From the NCBI RefSeq assembly GCF_035222485.1, contig NW_026946671.1, positions 1,984,001 through 2,048,000 of the forward strand: a stretch of 64,000 bases of DNA. Reading direction: 5' to 3'. This document shows positions 9,943 through 22,930 of the stretch, in pieces; position 1 is the first letter of the stretch, and the number at the start of each line of letters is the position of its first letter. Both the position numbers and the translations under genes were made by a program. The notes beneath the pieces are model-generated. The model was not told the origin of the DNA. It was given only the letters and a program-made list of their open reading frames with translations, and did not search any database. The stretch is from Podospora pseudoanserina (Eukaryota > Ascomycota > Sordariomycetes > Sordariales > Podosporaceae).

Positions 9943-11680
9943 ATGGATCTCCTCCGACGAGCTGGCAAGTTCGTCCCCGCCGGAGCCCGTCTAGCACTCC
10001 CCGTCACAGATGAAAAGGACAAGAGCAAACGAAAAACATGGGCTACTCGCCTGGCCTACCTCAAAAGGCCAATGAGGTTACGGGGCAACTCGAGCGTATC
10101 GGTGCCCCTCGGCGTCGTTGTTCTCTTCCCCGTCATCGTCGTCATCCTCATCCTTGTGCTCTTCGTCAGACACCCCAGCAATCCCGGGAGAATATTAATA
10201 CCTGCTGGCGCCCCACCAGCAATAAGGTGAGCTTCGTCCCGTACCCCAGGGCCCTTCTCTCGGAGCGTGTGCTGACTGTGTCGTCTCTACAGAAAAATCA
10301 GTGAAAAGCACGACAAGGTGTTCGTTACCGGATGCCTCGAGCCAGATACCAGCAAGCCCCGCGCCAATGCCGCCTTTGTCGTGCTCGCGAGAAACAAGGA
10401 GCTGGATGGTGTTATCCAGTCCATGAAGTCGATCGAGCGCCACTTCAACCGGTGGTACAACTACCCCTACGTCTTCCTCAACGATGGCGACTTCAACCAG
10501 ACCTTCATGGACACGGTCAAGAATTACACCAAGGCCAACGTCGAGTTTGGCAAGGTTGGTCCGGACATGTGGGGGTACCCTGACTGGATTGACCCCAAGG
10601 TCGCCAAGGAGGGCATCAACAAGCAGGGAGACAACGCCATTATGTACGGCGGCATGGAGAGCTACCACTTTATGTGCCGCTTCTACTCTGGGTAGGTTAC
10701 CCCACCACTCTGTTGCTCGAGCTGCACAGTATACTGACCAGATGCAGATTCTTCTACAAGCACGAGCTCCTTGCCAAGTACGAGTGGTACTGGCGCCTGG
10801 AGCCAGAGATCAGCTATTTCTGCGATATCACTTAGTATGTCTTCTCTTGGTTCTCTGTCGGCATTCAGACTGCTAACCGGTTTCAGTGACCCCTTTCTTG
10901 CCATGATTGAGCACAACAAGACCTATGGCTTTACCATTGCCGTCAAGGAGCTTCGCGAAACTGTCCCCAACATCTTCCGTTATGCCTCCGCCTACAAGCG
11001 CCTTAACAACCTGACTTCCCAGGGTCTTTGGGAGATGTTCGTCGAGCCCCAGCCCGACAAGAAGCCCGAGCCCCCTGCGCCCCAGCTTCCCGACGAGATT
11101 CTGCGCAGCAAACAGCCCGAGATTGACCCGGAAGGAATGGAGGGCGAAAAGTACAACATGTGCCATTTCTGGTCCAACTTTGAGATTGCCCGTCTCGATT
11201 TCTTCCGGAGTAAGGCGTATGAGGATTTCTTCCAGATGATGGACCGCAGTGGCGGTTTCTGGATGGAGCGGGTATGTTCTTTTCTTTTGCCTTTGCCCCC
11301 CTTTTTGGTTATCCAGTCGTACTGACCTTGCTACACAGTGGGGTGATGCACCCATCCACTCCCTTGCCGCCGGTGCTCTCCTCGCCCCTCGCGATATCCA
11401 TTACTTCCGCGACTTTGGCTACCGCCACACCACGATTCAGCACTGCCCCGCCAACGCCCCCGCGCGCCAGCTGCCTCGTCAGCCCTGGCTTGAGGAGACC
11501 ACCACCGATGAGCGCAAGCGTGTTGAGGAGGACAAGTACTGGGAGGAGTGGGACACACCCAAGGAGAACGGTGTGGGCTGCCGCTGCCGCTGCGACACGG
11601 ACATTGTGGACGTCGAAGGCAAGGAGGGCAGCTGCTTGGCCGAGTGGGTTGATGTTGCCGGTGGATGGGCGAGTCCTTGA
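9943..11680 (+). CDS. Glycosyltransferase family 15 alpha-1,2-mannosyltransferase (KRE2/MNT1/KTR type)
   Basis: Golgi type II enzymes of this family add alpha-1,2-mannose from GDP-mannose to N- and O-glycans of secreted and wall proteins. Exons are 9943-10226, 10293-10691, 10748-10834, 10887-11271 and 11339-11680, giving 498 residues. A basic cytosolic tail precedes one membrane anchor (about 51-75, PLGVVVLFPVIVVILILVLF). The catalytic domain has NAAFVVLARNKELDGVIQSM, RWYNYPYVFLNDGDFN, WYWRLEPEISYFCDI and MCHFWSNFEIARLDFFRSKA, all GT15 signatures; the last carries the conserved glutamate region. A Pro-rich insert near residue 320 (PDKKPEPPAPQLPDE) is an unusual local feature. The C-terminus has a Cys-rich GVGCRCRCD segment. 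The exact KTR subfamily is uncertain. Confidence 0.95.
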
Positions 11681-12880
11681 TCGAAGACGTAATGAAGCTG
11701 CAAATGCTGTCGAGTACAGCAAACCCAGCTGACGAGCAGTGTACAACTTTTTACCCATAATGATACCAAACGGGTCTTGTTGAACCTGCTTTGTTTCGCG
11801 AAAAGATGGATGGACGGACGGATAGGACATGGCATATTAGGAATGAGGCCATGACCGTAAATAGATGGCGGCGAAACTCTGGTAGCTTAGCTTTGCTACT
11901 TTGGAATTATTGCCCTTGCCCCTTTTTCCCTTATGGAGCTTTCTTGTTTACACACTACACTACACACACAAACACACACATTGTTGTCACATAGCAAAAA
12001 TCACCACAATCTCAACTGGGACCGGCACTTTGCATTGGGGATGGTCGGGGCGGGCGCGCTTTGATAAAGTCATGTTACAATGCTGGTTATTTTATTGTTG
12101 TATACCTGTTTTGTTGCGTGTTGCTTAATCTTGTTTATGGATTTTTGGACGAGGATGTCTTGATATGTAGCATGACGGCCACGAGCAACAGTGTAAACCA
12201 TTCACCTTTCAGATACATCTCCGCGTTAGTGAGGAAGAAATATATGCATACAGCAAAGGGGCGAGATCAGTGTTCAGTCATCTCATTTACATCAACACAG
12301 AACAAAACAACACAGCCAAACTCAACAAATCTCTATTTTTTTCTCTACGAAACCCCCTCTTATTCACCCCCGCCCCCCAACCCCCGGGGAGAGTACCAGA
12401 CTAAGAAACAAAGAGGTGATTAAGACATTACAAGATATATACCGACAAAAAACCTCTTGATCACCACCATCACGACAAGATCCCTATAAGAACCCCTTCC
12501 TTATAAAAAAAGCCCTCTCAATTCACAGTCATCTCGTCCCTTGATCACCGCCCTTTTCTTCTATAACCCGACGCCATTCATTATCGCCTGTCCCCAGAAA
12601 AAATCTATCCCTTTATCCCTTCTTCCCGAGACCCGTAGGAAGAAAAAGCAAACGCCCGGAATACACCACTCCATATAAAAAAAACACCAACCGTTCCCAC
12701 GCCCCACGCCATGCTCTGATTTGGTATCTTTTTCCCAACCATTCCAGACTTTTGCAGCGAGACAAGAGAAAGAAAAAAAACGCCGAAAACTAATAGAAAA
12801 AGCCCCGCCCAGAGAGAGAGAGAGAGAGAGAGAAGAACCGAAAAGCAGCAGCGAGAGAAGAGAGCAAATTGGAAAAAGAT
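11681..12880. other. Convergent 3' region between GT15 and the dehydratase, with (AG)n tract
   Basis: 3' UTRs of both genes meet here. A CA-rich stretch lies at 11955-11985, and an uninterrupted AG dinucleotide run at 12811-12832 lies in the presumed 3' UTR of the dehydratase. I see no coding sequence. Confidence 0.5.
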
Positions 12881-15312
12881 TTACCAAGCCGGACCGCCAG
12901 CATCGGTAACAGCACCATGGCTGGCATCGCCCACAAGACGGGCATACTTGGCCAGGACGCCCCTCACAGGCTTCATCTTGGGCGGCTTCCACCCTCGTCG
13001 GCGACGCTCCAGTTCCGCCGCAATGCCCGCGGCGCCCTTGATGCCCGAAGCCTCAATGATATCAATGCTGTTCTTGACAGCGTCAATAGTGATGAGATCG
13101 CCATCCTCCACAAGGGCAATGGGCCCGCCTACAGCCGCCTCAGGGACAACGTGGCCGACAATGAACCCGTGGCTGGCACCGCTGTAGCGCCCGTCCGTGA
13201 CAAGGGCAATCTTCTTCAAGCCGGCACCCATGATGGCGGCGCTGGCCTGGAGCTGCTCGGGCATGCCCGGGCCGCCCTTGGGACCCTCGTAGCGAACAAT
13301 CAAAACCTGGCCCTCCTCCTCATCCTTGATGAGACCCGCGGAAAGGGCGCTGTTCAGCTCGTGCTCCTTGTTGAACACGCGGGCCCTGCCGGTAAAGAAG
13401 TCGCCTTCCAAGCCAGTGATCTTGGCCACGGCGCCACCAGGAGCAAAGTTGCCGTAGAGAATACGCAAATGACCCGATTTCTTGATGGGCTTCGTAATGT
13501 CCCGAATGATGGTCTGGCCGGGGTCGAGCGAAGGCCAGCTCGAGACGTTCTCAGCAAGAGTCTTGCCCGTGACCGTGGGAATACCGCCGTCGATAAGGCC
13601 AACAGCAATCAGATACTTGAGGACAGCGGGAGTGCCACCGACGTTGCAGAGATCCTCCATGTAATGCTTGCCAGACGGGGCCAGATCCGCCAGGAACGGG
13701 GTGGCCTCCGAGACGCGGTGGATATCCTCCAAAGTGAGGTCAACATCAGCCGAGTTGGCCATGGCCAGAAAATGCAGAACGGCATTGGTGCTTCCGCCGA
13801 GCACCATCGTGAGCTTCAAGGCGTTCATGAAAGACCGGCGTGTGATCAGGTCGCGGGGTCGAATGTCCTTCTCCATGCAGATGCGGATGGCCTCGGCGGC
13901 CCGCTCGCACTCGCTTCTCTTCTGCGGAGATTCGGCGGGGAATGACGAGGACCCGGGAAGGCACAACCCCATGGCTTCAATGGCTGTGGCCATCGTGTTG
14001 GCCGTGTACATGCCGCCGCACGCACCAACTCCGGGGCAGGCATGCTCTTCGATATCGTCCATGACCTCGCTGGCGGTAGCCTCGGCACCGGACTGCTTCT
14101 TGCAGCTGGCCTTGAGCACACCGTATCTGTAGGAGCCCACAGCTTCGTAGCAGGTCGAGATGTTGATGGGTTTGTCGAGAAGCTGGGAGTGGCCTCTGCG
14201 CATGGTACCGCCATAGATCATGACAAAAGGTCTGTTGTGGCGAGCAGCGGCCATGATCACACCGGGCATGTTCTTGTCGCAACCGGGAATGCTGATGTTG
14301 GCGTCATGGCGTTGGGCGCATGTGACCGTCTCGATACTGTCAGCGATAATCTCTCTGGACTGCAGAGAGAAACGCATGCCTACAATGAGAGTGGTAAGTA
14401 TGTGAAGCCCAGCCGTTGTGTCCCGACAACCCACCTTCCGAGCCCATGGTGATGCCGTCCGACACACCAATGGTGTTGAACTGCCAGGGCAGCATGTTTT
14501 GTTTCTGAACGGCCCTCTTCACAATGATGCCAAGATCCAACACTACCACACATCAGCAACCGACTCAGTGACTCTCTCTCAGACATACACCACCACCAGG
14601 CCTGACTCACAGTGGGTGCTGTAGTAAATCACCGCTGTTAGTTTCATCCCTTGCTCCCAAAAGGACATCCAGAATAGGCAACTCACTTGCACGGGTTGCC
14701 CTCCCACCAAACAGTAGCGATTCCCACATGGGGCGCATTCTTCATCATGTCCTTATTGGGGACACCAGCCGAGTAAAGCATAGCCTGCAAAAAGAAAAAA
14801 GAGTCCCCATATTAGCCATTCTGCCCAACGCTAGCATCATCACCACCACCCGTTGTTTTTCATCTTGCAGCTTCCCTCCCATCAACTAGATCAGCAAGCT
14901 CAAGAAGCCAGCCCCACAAGAGCTAGGAGCTAGCTACCCCTCAGGCCCGAGGTCTGGAAAGGGTAAAGATAGGTAATAGAGATACGATTGCTTCTGCCGA
15001 AGAGAGCTTCCGCAGCTTCCCGCAGCCCAAGGCTGAACCGGTGGGCCGGCTTGTATCGGGATTTCGACAACTGGCTCCTCCGTTCGGTAGTTTTTGAGAG
15101 AAATAAAGAGCAAAAAGACTTGCCTGGGCTCCGGGATAATCGTGGTCCCGGGTCATGAAGTGAGACCAGCGGTTCAGAGGGCCCCCGGCGGGAAGATGGT
15201 TGAACTGGATGTATTCGCCAGGCTTGGGCATGTTGCGCTCATTCTCTTGCTGGTGTTGGACATCCGCGTGCCCGGTATGGGTCCCCACCGACTCTTCCGC
15301 GTGAGGTGCCAT
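12881..15312 (-). CDS. ilv3: Dihydroxy-acid dehydratase (IlvD/Edd family)
   Basis: This enzyme dehydrates 2,3-dihydroxy acids in valine, leucine and isoleucine synthesis using an Fe-S cluster. Five exons give 633 residues: 15124-15312, 14687-14784, 14611-14618, 14435-14542 and 12881-14379. The Fe-S cysteines sit in [24 protein letters not shown] and [11 protein letters not shown]. The late motif [20 protein letters not shown] is the family C-terminal signature. The first intron uses a GC donor (CAG|gcaagt). The third exon is only 8 nt, and its inclusion alone restores NPCNTHLLDLG. The N-terminus ([20 protein letters not shown]) does not look like a mitochondrial presequence, so this may be a cytosolic paralogue rather than the main Ilv3; the symbol is by family only. 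Confidence 0.9.
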
Positions 15313-18300
15313 TGTGACTGTGAGTTGTGAGTCGAAGTGGTCGTGATCTTTCTCTGAGTTTTCGGCCGACTCTGGTCAGCGATTGTGGGTGAGAGAGAGA
15401 GTGAGTGAATAAGGGAGAGGCAGAGAGAGGTAGGTCCAGGGAAACACCCGGTGACAAGGGTGTGAACGTTTGGTGGACGCACGAGGAAGAGTATGTGCTT
15501 CTAGAAGAGCCAAGGGAAAGGTTTGGTGGGAAGGGGGACCGGATATAAATATCGTAAGGATTTTCCTCTCGCACGCCAGGCACGGATACCCAAGGCCGCT
15601 CGCTGGTTGCTCCCGGTTCCAGAGTTGCTCCTGCTCTCGGCTCTTCTTCACATGACGAGATGTGGCAAAGGGAAAGAGCCAGGAGGACGGGAGCTTGGCC
15701 AGGAACCGCTAGTTAGCAGTCCTTTGTTCAAGCCAGGTGGCCAGCCGAGCTCCCGGGGATCAATGGAATTGTCAGCTCGGGAGCATCTCCATCTGGAGAT
15801 ACCCTGACGACAGCCAAACCTTGCCCGTGATGTACAACAGCAACAGCGGCCAGCTGCCCTGGATGCTCCGCCTCGTGGTTGGTTACCGGCTGTGGAGTCC
15901 GCTAGGAAAGCGTTCCTGGCAGGTCCTGGGCAGCTCCACTTCGGGCAAACGCGAAATCAACTAAACAATTCCCAAAGGAAAAAGAAGAGGAAAAAAAGAA
16001 AAAAAGGCCACACAGAACCCAGTCGCCGGTAACGGTCCGATCTTGATGAGTTGGACTAAAAAGCCAGGTGCTCCCAAGGTGTTCTCACGGTAGCTAGGTA
16101 TGAGCAGTTTTGTTGCTCCAGAGAAGGTAGGTACTCGGCCACAGCCTGTTGAACAGTCATCAAGTGTCTGGGTTGCGGGTTTGAAAGGCCAAATTGCAGG
16201 ATGGACAGGGCGGAACCACGGAAAAGGGCGGTGGGAGACGAGACGACGAGGCATGCCATGCCCGGTCCCCCTCAACTCGGCGCCGGAGCCCTACCATGTC
16301 TGTCTGTCTGAAGAAGGCCCGGGAGCCCACACACTTCACTCGCATTCGCCATGAACTGCTCCCACCAGAACCAGAACTTTGCGTCAGTCAGCAGGATGGA
16401 TCGGTTCCCCGCCAGTCAACGAACGGCGGATGCGATCCCTACCACTACCTACACGTGGTGGACAGGGCGAGCAGGTTGGCAGGTTGGCAGATATGGAGAA
16501 AGAAAAAAAAGCTCGGGGCCGTGGGTGTCCGCCGAGTGTGGATTTCAACGGCTTGCCTTTATCAGTCGATTCGCCCGAGTGGACGACGACGGGGTTCGTT
16601 CCTGTCAATGACATGTTGACCACAGAGGGGAAAGAAGGCCCGGATGACAACTCCCCCACCGCCAATGCCACACAACACATTTCGATGCGGGAATCTGCAA
16701 GAATGCCGTCTTCCTCTCAGTGCCGGATTCGCTTCACCAACAAGACGGCCAGCTCGAACTGGTGGCCCAATGAAGCCGAAGACGGCGGGCCCGGGGCTCG
16801 GGAGCCGACCGTTGCTGCATGAGCGACTGTGTCGTCGAGTGCAACGTCGAGAACGGGTAGCGAGCATGTGGACAGGGCTCATCAGCCAAGAGCCGAGAGT
16901 CTGTCCGGTTGGTTTTCCCGATGTTCCTTTTTTCCTTTGGTGCGAGGGGGGATGATGGAGCGGCAGATGCATCGATCGGGCAGTGAGTGGTCATGTCATG
17001 GTCGTGTCAGTAGTGGTGGAGGGTCTCTGTCGTCGTGATGATGGCATGTCTTGACACATCTTGACACCTTCCCGTCACGCCTAGGTAGGTAGGTAGGTAG
17101 AGAGAGCCGAGGTCGGCTGCAACTTAAATCTTGCAGTTGGGCAAGTTGGGCTGGCCAAGTCAAAGAAGAGCCTCCTCCTCCGTCCCGTTCGGTTCCTCTG
17201 CCGCGAACACCACATCTGCATCGGGACTGCCTCTTATTGATCAGGAAAGCATGCCCGGCGTTCCTGTGTCACCACACCTCGACATCACCGACATGGACTA
17301 TCTGCGCGGAATCAACCTAGTACATAGCCGCCCCTCCATAAACCTATCTGTGTGCCTATCAAGTCTTGTCGGAAAGAGCACCGCCTGTCTTGCTTGCCCT
17401 ACCATTGCACCATGTTGATCATTTTGATACCTCCTGACGCGATACAGCCTCTCGGGTGTCATTCTGGGTATTTCGGGTTCACCTTCCGTCCAAGTTTGGG
17501 TTGACCGGGGATTGGGCACATGCTTGGCTGCCCTGCAAAAGGAAGGGGGAGGACTTGGGAGAAAGAACAGGGGTCAGCACTGGCTTGCATTGGCATGACA
17601 ATGGTGAACAGAGTCCCCGCCGTTGACACTACGCTTTGCTTAGCTCCGTCGGTTTCAGGTTCAGTTCACTTGATTTTTTTTCCCCGTCTTGCCCTCTTAC
17701 AGAGGGAAAGGGGAAAGGTCCACGTTCAGGGAACACAACACGAAAGGGCAGGGATGAAGTCCCACGTTTTTCTCTTCCTCTCTGTCATGTATCGTACACG
17801 AATCCCATCTCAACACCACCACCTCCTATCCGGTTATCCACCCCCGCTACCCATGCACTGCTCGCCCCTCCCACCCAACCCATCGCCACCCAAAACCCCC
17901 CCATGAAAAGAAATTGAAGAAAATGGAAGAAAAAGAAAAAAGGACATGCAAATCCGCCTCATTGCTGAACATCATGTATACCTTCCGCAGAAAGAAACAA
18001 GAGCAAGAAGTAGAAAGACAGAGCACCTTCACTGGGGCAACAAGAGGCTCATTTCTCAACATCTCGAATGTGATGTGTATGTAGGTATGTAGCAGGGCGT
18101 GCGTGGGTGTTGTCATCGTGGCTGGTTCAAAGTGTGTTGTCTTGTTGAAGTCATCACTTCATCCATCATCGTCCGTAGCATACGTCCAACTTTCCCAATC
18201 ATAGATTTCCTCCCACCGATACCTGCCATACCAAAAAAGGGAAGAACAGAAAATGGGAAGGGCCATTGTATAAAACTCGACACCAAGGCTTTTTACAGCC

Positions 18301-18661
18301 CAAGACCCAACTCTCAGCTGGCATACCACGTAGCAAACATGCAAAACGCCAAGTATAACAGCACCAACAGGGAGCAAAGCAAAAGAATCAGCCTCCAAAA
18401 GAAAAGAAAAAAAAAAGAAACTCCGACAAAAAAGGTGAAGCCTCGGCCCCAGTAAGAAACACCGTGTCCCACGGGTGCCCTGGTGGCCTCTCGAGAAGTA
18501 AAAGGGAGAGGGAAATGGCAAAACACCCCAAAACATCACTCCTAAAAGATTCTGAACGAAGAGAAGATAGCGTGGAACAACTGAGACCACCCAGAAGTCC
18601 TGTGTCTTACCAATCATACTCGTCAGAGCAGGCGGCTTGTAAGACTGAAAATATCCTCCAC
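15313..18661. other. 3.3-kb intergenic region
   Basis: It begins with the dehydratase leader and promoter (AT-rich tataaata, reading tatttata on the gene's strand, at about 15545-15552). It also holds a (GTAG)n run at 17081-17100 and ends with the A-rich 3' UTR of the SANT/Myb gene (17900-18660). Several frames of 80-150 codons overlap on both strands here, but none has domain or composition support. I find no gene. Confidence 0.45.
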
Positions 18662-19911
18662 TCAAGCGCCGACCACTCCTAACGAGCACCTCTCTTCTTC
18701 CAATCTTCTCACCATCTCTCTCTCCCTGGGACTCCTCGGGTTGGCATCAATGCCAAGGATGGCGCTAATTCTGGTCTTGTCAGGCTTGCTTTGCCCGTTG
18801 TAAAAGTGATCGTCAGGGCTACCGATCGGCGTAATGGGCGTGTGAGCAGCAATGCCCAGGCTCAAGCTGGAGCTGGAGCTGGAGCTGGAGCTGGAGGTAG
18901 GGCTGTTTCCACGCCATGCCTGCTCCAAGACCACGGGGTTGGCACCGGGTCCGTACTCAGCCGCGATGCTGGCCCAGAAAGAGGCACGGTGCGCATTGTA
19001 GATGGCGTTGAGCTTTCCCATATCCACCGGGTGGCTGGCAGAATAAGGGGTGACAGAAAGACCGGCCGACGAAGGAGGAGGCGGGAGCGCAGAGCAGTCC
19101 AGGCGCAGGCGTCCTGGACCATGGGGGGCAGGGCCACTGTTTGACGTATAGGAGGGATAAGGCGCCGAACCGTTGGTTGGTGTCATGGACCCACGGTAGC
19201 CAGAAGGGGCTGTCAAGGGGGCGCTGTGTGGGTGGACTTCGTGCAACGGGGTGGGATACCCACGAGACGCCGTTGGAGAGGAAGTGCCCGCCGAGGCCGA
19301 ACCGCCAATAGACGCGAGGGCGAGCTTCATCGAGGCCGGTTTGGGAAGGATGGTGGGCAGGCGGGGGGATTCGCTGGCGGAAGCGGTAGCCGTCATGATG
19401 CTGGGGAGCTGAATGCCAGTTGGGCTGATCGAACCATAAGATCGTGCGGAGCCGGGAGGAGATGCAGATCGGCTGAGCGAATCGTCCTGCTCCCGGATGG
19501 GCGAGGGAATCGAGCCGTGAAGCGGAGGGGAGTGTCCGCTGTTCGAGGATCCCGATGACGTGGACGTGGTACGCTTGCGGCGGTTGCTGCCATGGCTGAG
19601 CTGGTGATAATGAAGGCGGCACGCGAGCTCAGTCTTCTTCAAGTGGGCGGCAATGTGCTTGTAGGGCATTTTCTGGAGACGTGTCTGAAGAAGGTAGAGC
19701 TCCTACGCAATTCCGCGTCAGTACACAATGGTTTCCCGCTCAACTGCTCTCCCCCTTGGGCACATACCTCCTCCTCGCTCCATGCTCTCCCGCCACCAGT
19801 CGAAGTTGCCTTTCTGTTTTTTGTGACACCGAATTCATGACGATCCATGGCGTCGGTGGTAGGGGTATAGGGCCCGGCTTGGGCCGTCATGGGAATTGTT
19901 GGGGACATCAT
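18662..19911 (-). CDS. SANT/Myb-like DNA-binding protein
   Basis: Two exons, 19768-19911 and 18662-19702, joined over a 65-nt intron with gtatgt and gcgtag, give 394 residues. The Myb-like helix set spans the junction at about 41-85: GGRAWSEEEELYLLQTRLQK then MPYKHIAAHLKKTELACRLH and YHQLSHG, followed by a basic NRRKR patch. The middle is Ser/Pro/Gly-rich and disordered. A second conserved-looking block lies near residue 285 (KLNAIYNAHRASFWASIAAE), followed by a short Ser/Thr run and a C-terminal helix. It is probably a nuclear transcription or chromatin factor; its targets are unknown. The upstream region is unusually long. Confidence 0.85.
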
Positions 19912-22900
19912 AATCCAATTTCACAAGGTTCTGTCCTTTCCGGCTGTTCAGTGTACCAAAACAAGTCGAGGAAAAGTGTGCTGAGGCGTGTTTGTCAGAT
20001 CCAGCTGTCTTTTCCAGGCGGTATGTCCCAAGAATCGAAGGTTGTTCAAAAAAGGAACGAGCAGAACTTGCTGCTGTGAGAATCGAAGAGTCGTTTCGTT
20101 TCGGGTTGGAAGATCAAGCACTCAAGGAAGTGAGTGACCGGCTGCCGAGGAGCGATGTCAACGAGCACGAGGAACGAATCGAATGTTTGTGAAAGAGGTA
20201 AAAAGAAAAAAAAAGGAGTTGCTTAAAAAGTCGAGTATAATGAACCAGATTATACTGTCGTCGAAGAATGAAACCAATCTCTCTCCAAAAAAGAATGTAA
20301 GCAGCCAAGCTAGTTGGGCAAGATCAAAGAGTGACTATGTTTAGCTGCGAGAAGAGAAAGAAGAAAGAGTGGGACACACACGCAACAGCGTCGTGATGGT
20401 AGATGAAGATATCCACAGGTAAGACCTTGGTGGAGGAGAAATAAACAGAAGAGAAGAAAGCAACGAGGCGTGGCGGGGGGAAGGGATGGGTAATAATGCC
20501 CGCTATGGGTTGCATGACGTTCGGCTCGAGGCACATCCAGTCCCACTGGGCAGACAGGGGGGCAGACACACAACAGCTCTGAGGCCCGTTACAGACCAAT
20601 GTGGAGTCCTGGGGGCGTGGCCCGGGATGGTGGACAAGCCAAGAAGTCCAAGACTGAACAGGGGTGTGTGGGAGCCGCCTAACGATGGCCCCGTAGACCC
20701 AGGCCTTTGTGTGCTGTTATGAGTAGGCAGTATACACACAGAGCAGGCAGGATTGGCACCGAGACGTTAGGGGCGCTGGCACTGAGACCGTGATGAACGA
20801 ACAGAGAGGAAATACGAGCTTTGGAGATATCGTTGAGAGGGTGTTGCAACGACCTGATCCGCAAGCACTTGCATGCGGTAGCATTCGTGGTATCAAGAAT
20901 CGGAGAAAAAACAAAGAGACTGTTCGCAAGCTGGTCCCTTTAGGAAAGCTCATGTATCAACCAAGACACGGTATGGTTGGATCTGACTAGGTGGATGGAC
21001 GTGCGCATGTCCACCGCCGTCCGTTACCCTGGTCATGGAGCGTCCATGGACCGAGGTGCCTGGCTGAGCACGAGTCTGGATGACAGGCATCTAGACAGGC
21101 CCGGGGCAAGTCATGCGGGATGACAACCAGGAGGCAGACTGTGTTTGTCGAGGTTTCTCCTCCACCTGGAGAGGGTGAGCATGTATCTCGAAGCGCTGAC
21201 TCGACTCGGTAAACGAGACGGCTGGCCAAAATAGATGGGAAGCAATGCTTCAAAAACAGACGGGACAGCCGAGAGGCATGCCGTCCAAACAGCACGATCA
21301 GAGGGCGGTTCGGTTCGAGCGTTGTTGTTGATCGAGGTGTTTGTGTCTTCTCTGCCCCCAATGGGCGAACTCGATGGCGCTTTCGAGGCCGTGCTTGCAT
21401 ATCGGAATGGAGGGCGATGTTTGCCGCCTTGGGGCCCGTTCGACGGTCGGCCGGAGCGCCGGGGAGGATATCGTGGGCATCGTGGGGTCGACGGACGAGG
21501 GAGGGGCAAAGAGAGAGAGAGAGGGACATGGGTGACGAGTGAGAGACCTCTGGGCGCAGGCAAAAAGAGAGGCTGCATTGATGTCGCTTCGAGGTTGTTG
21601 AGAGAAAAGCAGAGCATTCAAAGGTCTGTGTCTGACGTTTGACACAGGTCTGCCCCCCTTTGCTGGTCGTTCTTGTCCTGAGCCAGGTGTCACAAAGTAG
21701 CCCTGGTGTGCCTGTAGCCTACCTGCGATTGGCTACAACCCCTGGCAGCCCCTGTTCTGAGGCTCTTGCAGGGATGAGGGGCAGTAAAAGCCAAGCCCCC
21801 ACCTGCCCCGCGATTGGCATCCTTTTCGCGTCCCCCGTCCAAGCAGAGACGGCCAAAACCAAGCAAAACCCATGGGGAAGCCCACCCAATCCGCTCGTTT
21901 GGTTTGACATTTTCGTGCTCGAAACATGACAATGTTTCTTCCTTTGCCCAATTGCCCATGGGAGTAGCCGCTTGCTAGTGCAGTAGTTTCCCTCGGCTGA
22001 CCCAGACGAATGCGCTGGCAGTGGCCTGGCTGAATGGTCGGCGGCTGGGGAACCATTTACACTGGCCACATCTTAACCTAGCCCTATCACTTCGGGGCAC
22101 ATGCCGAGAAGCTGCCCTGTACATAAACAACATTTTGATACCACCCCCTCATATTCATCACACACCTTACACTAGAGCAATCAATTGTAAAGACAAAAAA
22201 CAACAGACATCTGAAGGCGACGTCTCTCTTAATGCGACCCACTTATCCTGGCAGGGGATATGCGCCAGGACGGCCCCTGCTTACAGTCTCCGATCGACTT
22301 CCGGGCCTGGGTGGGGCATCCTTAAAACTCGCTAAGCCGTTGGCGCAATCTCAGCCGTGTATCAGGCCTTTCCTCATTCGGCCGCCTCCCCCACAGACCT
22401 AGACCCCACCATGGACCGCATCTCTCCATCTCGTCCCCAGAAACTGGACTGTGGATGGACGCCCCTTTCTCGCCTTGCCTTGCCTTGCCTTGCCTTTGCC
22501 TTGCCTTTGCCTTGCCTTGTCGAGCAGACCAGATCAGATCAGTCAGCGAACCGGCCGAACAAACATGATTGGAAACACGACCCATCAAGATGCTCCGGCC
22601 GACAAGGCTGAAGCCTGATTATCCGATTTACAGAGTACCATCTGGTTATGCTGGATTGATGCCGTCTTGTGGTATATCTCTTTCCAGTGCCCCAGTAAAC
22701 CCCGGACAGCATCACGCTCGAGACATAAACACTCTTTTGCCGCTCCTGGTGTTTGGTTTGAAGATTTGCTGCTGCGGGTCAAATCCCACAGCTGGGGTAT
22801 CAACTACCTCGTACGGCCAAACGGCAGCGGGAATCACAAGAGAACAACGACCCCTCATTCCCGTCAAGCTTTCAAACAGCGATTGGAAACACCGCGAAGG

Positions 22901-22930
22901 ATAACAACCATCTAACCCTCAACACTATAG
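19912..22930. other. 3-kb upstream region of the SANT/Myb-like gene
   Basis: The first part should contain a long leader and promoter on the minus strand. Frames such as 21111-21617 (-) and 21235-21642 (+) lie opposite each other and look like GC-driven chance frames. The only distinct feature is a CCTTG pentamer tract at about 22471-22518. Confidence 0.4.
22471..22518. repeat. (CCTTG)n / (CCTTTG)n minisatellite
   Basis: About eight consecutive units alternate between ccttg and cctttg. A related degenerate (TTGC)n tract lies at 28774-28836, upstream of the Gln/His-rich SANT gene. Confidence 0.8.

Noticed and set aside
21111-21642. Opposing frames of 135-168 codons
   Set aside because: GC-driven antiparallel open frames in a promoter region; no domain.
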